Under the pieces are notes generated by a model that saw only the letters and a list, made by a program, of their open reading frames with translations, ran no database searches and had not been told where the DNA came from. From Intrasporangium calvum DSM 43043 (lineage in GTDB: Bacteria > Actinomycetota > Actinomycetes > Actinomycetales > Dermatophilaceae), in contig NC_014830.1 in NCBI RefSeq assembly GCF_000184685.1, positions 434,001 to 498,000 of the forward strand: 64,000 nt of DNA. Direction: 5' to 3'. Of the stretch, positions 58,649-64,000 are shown piece after piece (the stretch's first letter is position 1; every line of letters starts with the position of its first letter). Both the position numbers and the translations under genes were made by a program.

Positions 58649-58716
58649 GTTCTCCTTGTACCCCGCGGGCGCCGCGGCTCGCTGCCTCCGGCCGGAGAAA
58701 CTGGAATGCCGCTGCC

Positions 58717-58766
58717 GGCCCTCACCGGCCCTCACCGGCCCTCACCGGCCCTCACCGGCCCTCACC
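58717..58766 (+). repeat. 10-bp tandem repeat, five copies
   Basis: GGCCCTCACC repeated five times exactly, between DUF6098 and the giant ABC gene. Probably a variable-number locus. Confidence 0.93.
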
Positions 58767-58783
58767 CCGGTCCTCGATCGGTC

Positions 58784-61700
58784 TTACCCGGCGAGGTGGG
58801 CCCACCTCTGCGAGAGCTCGCGCCAGGGACCGACCTCGACGACCCGGCCCGCGTCGAGGAGGACGACTCGGTCGGCCTGGGCCAGGGCGGCCGCCTTGCT
58901 CGTCGCGCCGATCACCGTCGCACCGCCGGACCGGAGTGCCGCCCAGAGCTCGATCTCGGTGGCCGCGTCGAGCGCTGAGGACACGTCGTCGGCCAGCAGC
59001 AGGTCGGCTTCGCAGGCGAGGGCGCGCGCGAGGGCCAGGCGTTGGACCTGGCCGCCGGAGAGCCGGACCCCTCGGTGGCCGACGAGCGCGTCGGGCCCGC
59101 CCGCCTCGGCGACGTCGCGCTCCATCCGGGCGGTCGCGAGGGCCGGCTCGACGCGGCGGCGGGCATGGTCGAGGGCCACGTTGTCCGTGAACGTCCCGGA
59201 CAGCACCCGGGGCACCTGGGCGATGTGTGAGACCCGGGCGGGTCGCAGCTCCACCTGCGCGTCGCCCACGGGCCGGCCGTTCCAGAGGACCTGGCCGGTG
59301 TGGGCCGTCAGACCCACCAGGGCGGAGAGCAGGCTGGACTTGCCCGAGCCGACCTGGCCCAGCAGGAGCACGAGCTCGCCCGCCTCGACCGTGAGGTCGA
59401 CGTCCTGGACGCCGATGGTGCCGTCGTCGTGGACCGCGGTCAGCCGGTGCAGGGTGAGGGTGCGCAGTGGATCGCGCGGGCCGGGCTCGGGCTCGGCAGC
59501 GGTGCCGTGCACCAGGTCGAGGCCCGGGGGCAGGTCCATCAGGTCGCCGCCGCCGGCCAGGTCGCTCGTGGCCCGCATCCAGGCGCGCACGCCGGGTGCC
59601 TCGGTGACGACCGACCCGGCGACCCGGCCGAACCAGTCGAAGCCGCTGACGGCGTTCGCGACGAGCAGCGCGATCGCCAGCGGCCACGTGCCGTGGAGCA
59701 GGCCCGCCCACGCTGCCACGACACCGCACTGGACCATGACGATCGGCACTCCGTCGAGCAGCGCCTGGACCCGGTGCTCGCGGACGGCCGCATCGACCCG
59801 GCCGCCGTCCACCTGGCGCAGGTGCTGGTGCACCTGCGGGGTCGCGGCGGCGAGCTTGACGGTGCGGATCGACTCGAGGGCCGAGACCAGCGACCGACCG
59901 AAGCTGGCCCGGGCCGTCGAGGCGGCCGCGGCGGAGCGTCCGGCGACCGGTCGGCCCAGGGTCGAGGCCAGCGCGGAGACGACCATGACCACGAGCAGGA
60001 CCGCGCCGGCCAGCCACGTGCGGGCGATGAGGGCCGTCATCGAGGCGACGATCAGCCCGTTGACGAAGTCGACCCAGCGGTCGGTGTAGCGCGCGAGGCG
60101 GTCCGCGTCCATGGTGCGGGCGACCACCTCACCGGGCGGGGTCCGGACGAGCCGGCGCTGCGCCGTCTGGCCGGCGAGCACCGCGGCGCGCACCCGGAGC
60201 CGGACCTCCACCCACCAGTGCGGATAGGTGCGGAACGCCTGCGACAGGACGAGCGGGCCCATCACGAGCGAGACGACGAGCGCACCGAGCCGCCAACCCG
60301 GCTGACGTCCGGACTGCAGGTCGGTGACGACGAGACCCCAGACCCAGCCGGTCACCGCGCCGAACGCCCCGGTCAGCGAGGCGATGAGGAAGAACCCAGC
60401 GCCGAGCAGGCCCCACTGCGGCTGGATGCTCACCGTGTGAAGGACCTGCCTGGCCAGGCCCGGGCTCGGAGCCAGCTCCGGGGGCGGTGGCGGGGTGGTG
60501 CTCCGGCGGACCGAGCCGATGGAGGCGTCGTCGTGGTGGTGCTCCTCCACGGCGACCTCGTGGGCGGCCGCCTCGAGGAGCCGGCGGAACGGCCCCTCGG
60601 CGGCGGCCAGCCGGTCGCGGGGGCCCTGCTGGACCACCCGACCCGACTCGAGGACCGCGACCTGCTCGGCGCGCTCCGTCGTCGACAGGCGGTGGGCGAC
60701 GAGGATGCCGGTGCGCCCCGAGATGAGCCGGTCCGCGGCCCGGACCACCCGCGCCTCGGTCACCGGGTCCATCCGGGCGGTGGCCTCGTCGAGGACGACG
60801 ACCCGCACGTCCCGGACGAGCAGCCGGGCGAAGGCGACGAGCTGCTCCTCGCCGGCCGAGAGCGTGGTGCCGCCGGGGCCGAGCATCGTGTCGAGGCCGT
60901 CGGAGAGCCCGGCGACCCACTCGGTGAGACCGAGCTCGGCGACGGCGGCCTCGACCCTGGCCCGGGGCACGTCGCCGAAGAGCGTCATGTTCTCGGCGAG
61001 GGTGCCGGCGAGCACCTCGGTGCGCTGGGTGACGACGCCGACCGCTGCGCGCAGCTGCTGCAGGTCGAGGTCCCGCACGTCGACCCCGCCCAGCAGCACC
61101 GTCCCACGCGGCGGCTCGACGGCGCGGGACAGCAGTGACGCGAGCGTGGACTTGCCGGAGCCGGTGCGTCCGACGAGCGCGCAGGTGTGCCCTGCCGGGA
61201 CGAGGAGGTTGACGTCGCGAAGCGCGAACGTGCCCGTGTCGTAGCTGAACTCGAGCCCGCGGAACTCCACGCCGAGCGACCCCTCAGGGAGAGGCCGCCC
61301 TCCGGTGGGCTCGGCGGGCGACGCGAGCATGGCCCGCAGCCGGAGGACCGCGCCGAAGCCTTCCTGCAGGTCAGGCAGGTGACGCGCGAGCATGTCGACG
61401 CCGCCGACGAACATCGTCGTGACGAGGAAGAGGGTGACGAGCCGGGCGGTCGAGAGGTCGCCGGCGAGCACCAGGGCGGCGCCGACGACCGCGACGGCGG
61501 CGAGCGCGCCGTGGAGCAGCCCGCCGCTGCGCCGGGTGATCCGGGCCTCGACCTGGAGGACCCGCTCGAGAGCCGCGTGCACGCGTGCGGCCATCCGTGC
61601 GTTGCGGCGCAGCACGTGCGCCTGGCCCAGTGCGGTGCGCAGGTCGTCGCGGGCGGCGATGCCTTCCTCGGTGGAGGCCGCGTGGTCCGTCCAGGCCGCC

Positions 61701-62302
61701 TCCTCGATCACCTTCCGCTCGGCCACCTGGGGGAGCAGCCGCCGGACGACCCAGTAGGTCGCGAGCCCCGTCAGGGGGAAGAGGATCGCGGCCGGCCACC
61801 AGGCGATGCTGGCGACGACCCAGAGCGGGCCGGAGGCGAGCAGGGTGCGCACGGCCTGCCACACGCCCCAGCGCATCAGCTGGCCGACCTCCCAGGTGTC
61901 GTCGTCGATGCGGTCGAGGACCTCGCCCACGGCCTGCTCGGACAGCTCCGACAGCGGCTGGGCCATCGCGGCGTCGAGCAGGTCGGCGCGCAACCGGCCC
62001 TCGGCGCGGTCGCACACCACCGCCCAGATGACCTTGGCGACGGTGTCGATGACGGCACCGCCGACGACGCAGAGCGCGAGGAGCAGGACGAGGGTCGACG
62101 TGGCGTGCTCCGCCAGCCGGCCGGCGACCATCGACCCCAGGGATGCCGAGACGGCGCCGAGCAGGGACATCGAGAAGCAGACGACCGTGAGGGGCCGGTG
62201 GACGCGGCGCCAGTCCACGGGCACCCGCCCCGTCGGAGGGCGGGCATCCCACCGAGCGCCCAGCTCGGTCGCCTGCGGCTCGTCCTGCTCCACCCTCGTC
62301 AT
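58784..62302 (-). CDS. Fused double ABC exporter (TMD-NBD-TMD-NBD)
   Basis: A 1172-aa type IV ABC exporter in one chain. Half 1: membrane helices (VCFSMSLLGAVSASLGSMVA onward), NBD with Walker A GRTGSGKSTLASL (~385), signature TTLSAGEEQLVAFARLLV (non-canonical, LSAGE for LSGGQ), Walker B VVVLDEATARMDP and DEAT glutamate. Half 2: helices from ~620, NBD with GQVGSGKSSLLSAL (~1005), signature VRLSGGQVQRLALARAL and Walker B DLLLADDVSSALD, where Asp replaces the catalytic Glu. One ATP site is therefore probably degenerate, as in asymmetric exporters. An ATG at 62302 is preferred; GTG at 62314 is also in frame. Exported substrate unknown. Confidence 0.9.
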   Translation of the reverse strand: MTRVEQDEPQATELGARWDARPPTGRVPVDWRRVHRPLTVVCFSMSLLGAVSASLGSMVAGRLAEHATSTLVLLLALCVVGGAVIDTVAKVIWAVVCDRAEGRLRADLLDAAMAQPLSELSEQAVGEVLDRIDDDTWEVGQLMRWGVWQAVRTLLASGPLWVVASIAWWPAAILFPLTGLATYWVVRRLLPQVAERKVIEEAAWTDHAASTEEGIAARDDLRTALGQAHVLRRNARMAARVHAALERVLQVEARITRRSGGLLHGALAAVAVVGAALVLAGDLSTARLVTLFLVTTMFVGGVDMLARHLPDLQEGFGAVLRLRAMLASPAEPTGGRPLPEGSLGVEFRGLEFSYDTGTFALRDVNLLVPAGHTCALVGRTGSGKSTLASLLSRAVEPPRGTVLLGGVDVRDLDLQQLRAAVGVVTQRTEVLAGTLAENMTLFGDVPRARVEAAVAELGLTEWVAGLSDGLDTMLGPGGTTLSAGEEQLVAFARLLVRDVRVVVLDEATARMDPVTEARVVRAADRLISGRTGILVAHRLSTTERAEQVAVLESGRVVQQGPRDRLAAAEGPFRRLLEAAAHEVAVEEHHHDDASIGSVRRSTTPPPPPELAPSPGLARQVLHTVSIQPQWGLLGAGFFLIASLTGAFGAVTGWVWGLVVTDLQSGRQPGWRLGALVVSLVMGPLVLSQAFRTYPHWWVEVRLRVRAAVLAGQTAQRRLVRTPPGEVVARTMDADRLARYTDRWVDFVNGLIVASMTALIARTWLAGAVLLVVMVVSALASTLGRPVAGRSAAAASTARASFGRSLVSALESIRTVKLAAATPQVHQHLRQVDGGRVDAAVREHRVQALLDGVPIVMVQCGVVAAWAGLLHGTWPLAIALLVANAVSGFDWFGRVAGSVVTEAPGVRAWMRATSDLAGGGDLMDLPPGLDLVHGTAAEPEPGPRDPLRTLTLHRLTAVHDDGTIGVQDVDLTVEAGELVLLLGQVGSGKSSLLSALVGLTAHTGQVLWNGRPVGDAQVELRPARVSHIAQVPRVLSGTFTDNVALDHARRRVEPALATARMERDVAEAGGPDALVGHRGVRLSGGQVQRLALARALACEADLLLADDVSSALDAATEIELWAALRSGGATVIGATSKAAALAQADRVVLLDAGRVVEVGPWRELSQRWAHLAG

Positions 62303-62370
62303 CGTCACAATCACTGAACGCTACCGACCGCAGCCGACAGCCCGCCTCCGGTTTTCCCCTCCGGGCCAGC

Positions 62371-62388
62371 GTCCGTATGCCGCTGGGT
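62371..62388 (-). repeat. Family A monomer upstream of the ABC exporter gene
   Basis: GTCCGTATGCCGCTGGG (17 nt exact, 62371-62387) then T. It lies between the GH13 3' end and the ABC exporter start. Confidence 0.85.
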
Positions 62389-62434
62389 CAGGTCGCGCTC
62401 GCGGGTCCCGTCCGGTCCCGGGGCCGTTTCGGGG

Positions 62435-64000
62435 TCACTTCGGCGGGCGGTCGCCCGGACGGTGCAGCAGGAGCCACCGGTAGCCGTAGCCCTCGACCTC
62501 GAGCTCGATGCTCCCGTCCGCGGCGACGGGGTGCTCGCGGCGGTCGCCCAGCAGGTCGACGAGCACGGAGCCGGGTGGCACCTCGCCGAGCGAGACGTCG
62601 ACGAGAGTGCTCTCCGGGGCGAGGTTGTGCAGCGCCAGCATGGTCCAGCCGTCCTCCTCCCGGGCCAGGTGTGCGAGGACGCTCCGGGGCTTGGTGCGAG
62701 GCACCTCCACGGTCGACCAGCCGATCTGGGGGTACTGCCGCCGGAGCCGGATCAGGGTGCGGATGAACCACCACAGGGAGTCGTGGTCGTGGCGCTGGCT
62801 CGCGACGTTGACCCGCTCGGCCGAGTAGAGCCCGTCGGGCATCGGCCGGGTCAGCTTGCGGGGCGGGGCGTCGCTGAAGCCCCCGCTCGGGTCGTCGCCC
62901 CACTGCATCGGCGTCCGGACCGAGAGACGACCGGGCACGTCGAGGTTCTCGGCCATGCCGATCTCCTCGCCGTAGAAGAGCACCGGTGTCCCGGGCAGGG
63001 AGAACATGATCGAGTAGACGAGGCGGAGGCGTCGGCCGTCACCGCCGAGCATCGACGGCAGCCGTCGGCGCAGGCCCCGGCCGAAGAGCTGCATCCCCGG
63101 ATCGGGTCCGAACGCGTCGAAGACGTCCTGTCGCTCCTCGTCCGTCAGCTGGTCGAGAGTCAGCTCGTCGTGGTTGCGGACGAAGTTGGCCCACTGGCTG
63201 GTCACGTCGAGGGCCGGGCGCCGGCGCAGGGCTCCCTCGATCGGGCGCGCGTCCTCGCGGGCGAGAGCCAGGTAGAGGGCCTGCATCGCCGCGAAGTCGA
63301 ACTGCATGTTGAGCCCGTCGCCGTCCGCACCGCCGAAGTACGTCTTCTGGTCCTTGTAGGGCAGGTTGACCTCCCCGAGGAGCAGCGCGTCGCCGACCCG
63401 TCGGGTCACGTACTTGCGGACGTCCGCGAGGTAGCGCTTCGGGTCGAAGGAGACCTGGTGGTGGTCGGCCGGCACCGTGTCCGGCGTCATGAGGAACGGC
63501 ACGGCGTCCACCCGGAACCCGGACACCCCGAGCTCGAGCCAGAAGCCGATCGTCCGGGCGATCTCCTCCTGCACCGCCGGGTTGACCACGTTGAGGTCCG
63601 GCTGGTGCTTGTAGAAGTGGTGCAGGTAGTACTCCCCGGTCTTCGGCTCCAGCTCCCAGAGGCTGTCCTCCTGGTCGGGGAAGACGATGTCCTTCGGGTT
63701 CGTCTTCGGCTTCGTCGGGCTCCACACGAAGTAGTCCCGGTAGGGGTCGTCCGTGCTGCGCCGCGCCGACCTGAACCACGGGTGCTGGTCGGACGTGTGG
63801 TTCATGACGAAGTCGAGGATGACGCGGATGCCGTGGGCTCGCGCGGTCCGCACGAGCTCGACGAAGTCACCGTGCGTCCCGAGGCGGCGTTCGACCCCGT
63901 AGAAGTCGGTGATGTCGTAGCCGTCGTCCTTCGACGGGGTGGGGTAGATCGGCATGAGCCACAGGCAGGTGATGCCGAGGTCGGCGAGGTACTCGATCTG
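62435..64000 (-). CDS. GH13 trehalose-synthase-like enzyme, 5' end outside window
   Basis: Partial: 521 residues from QIEYLADLGITCLWLMPIYP to the stop. Region I is VILDFVMNHTSDQHPWF, region II GFRVDAVPFL (nucleophile Asp), region III LLGEVNLPYKD (acid/base Glu), region IV FVRNHDELTLDQL. DITDFYGVERRLGTHGDF and VRTPMQWGDDPSGGF fit GH13_16 (trehalose synthase/alpha-glucosyl enzymes). The C-terminal beta domain ends GYGYRWLLLHRPGD. About 35-45 N-terminal residues should lie beyond base 64000. It is a paralogue of the 53885-55540 enzyme; here the substrate loops are closer to the usual family sequence. Confidence 0.9.
   Translation of the reverse strand, partial: QIEYLADLGITCLWLMPIYPTPSKDDGYDITDFYGVERRLGTHGDFVELVRTARAHGIRVILDFVMNHTSDQHPWFRSARRSTDDPYRDYFVWSPTKPKTNPKDIVFPDQEDSLWELEPKTGEYYLHHFYKHQPDLNVVNPAVQEEIARTIGFWLELGVSGFRVDAVPFLMTPDTVPADHHQVSFDPKRYLADVRKYVTRRVGDALLLGEVNLPYKDQKTYFGGADGDGLNMQFDFAAMQALYLALAREDARPIEGALRRRPALDVTSQWANFVRNHDELTLDQLTDEERQDVFDAFGPDPGMQLFGRGLRRRLPSMLGGDGRRLRLVYSIMFSLPGTPVLFYGEEIGMAENLDVPGRLSVRTPMQWGDDPSGGFSDAPPRKLTRPMPDGLYSAERVNVASQRHDHDSLWWFIRTLIRLRRQYPQIGWSTVEVPRTKPRSVLAHLAREEDGWTMLALHNLAPESTLVDVSLGEVPPGSVLVDLLGDRREHPVAADGSIELEVEGYGYRWLLLHRPGDRPPK

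Noticed and set aside
58717-58766. Possible origin or CRISPR-like array
   Set aside because: A plain 10-bp tandem repeat without spacers, DnaA boxes or AT-rich DNA.
55942-59190. Plus-strand open frame of over 1000 codons
   Set aside because: Antisense to GH31 and DUF6098, both of which show clear family motifs; no recognisable protein in the plus frame.

Overview
This is a 64-kb chromosomal segment of a very high-GC actinobacterium. Three things point there: near-universal G/C at third codon positions, many genes with a TANNNT box only 6-7 nt before an ATG/GTG (leaderless transcripts), and gene families typical of Actinobacteria (LuxR-type ATPase regulator, Eis-like acetyltransferase, DUF5063 after recR, DUF6297, DUF6098, DUF5655, Rho_N protein). 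The dnaX-recR-lysC neighbourhood and the stress genes would fit Micrococcales, perhaps Intrasporangiaceae, but that is inference. I see no prophage, IS element, integrase, CRISPR array or rRNA. The window looks like ordinary chromosome with one tRNA (Ser-GGA) and the small SRP RNA.

Layout. 0.3-4.3 kb: SAM methyltransferase, a dimethylglycine/sarcosine-oxidase-like flavoprotein, and a two-gene cassette for a small protein and a secreted peptide. 4.4-8.2 kb: a large LuxR-family regulator and a secreted protein. 8.2-13.8 kb: an overlapping operon (M23 peptidase, 66-aa Cys peptide, ArsM), DUF5655, CoA-transferase plus HerA-like ATPase, a VapB-like small protein and a LytR_C protein. 13.9-22.3 kb: carbohydrate locus with ABC importer, PfkB kinase, divergent GH4 enzyme and a secreted multidomain sialidase behind a palindromic operator. 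22.5-31.7 kb: ornithine carbamoyltransferase, tRNA-Ser, MFS transporter, SRP RNA, second MFS transporter, Eis-like acetyltransferase, RecQ with a frameshifted 3' end, and an ABC/DUF6297 pair. 32.1-39.6 kb: dnaX, methyltransferase, acyltransferase, recR, DUF5063, HTH protein, lysC. ybaB and asd, usual neighbours here, are missing.

39.7-53.9 kb is a stress-flavoured block: small lipoproteins, two membrane microproteins, a hybrid kinase ending in an ANTAR domain, two hemerythrins, topoisomerase IB, FAD enzymes, a Rho_N protein, an atypical NRAMP transporter with a PRC-barrel partner, and a FAD-Rieske oxidoreductase. Several promoters have sigma-B-like GTT-N14/15-GGGTA architecture. 53.9-64 kb: alpha-glucan/trehalose-type enzymes (two GH13, one GH31), DUF6098, and a giant fused ABC exporter. 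The last GH13 runs off the window.

The most unusual signal is not a gene. A ~20-nt monomer (CGAGCYCAGCGGCATACGAC) occurs about a dozen times on both strands, in intergenic gaps and also in-frame inside protein linkers (DnaX, Eis-like, hybrid kinase). One site is a head-to-head pair forming a long hairpin. At least four other short repeat families occur once each as local clusters or inverted pairs. Together they suggest an uncharacterised system of short dispersed repeats in this genome.
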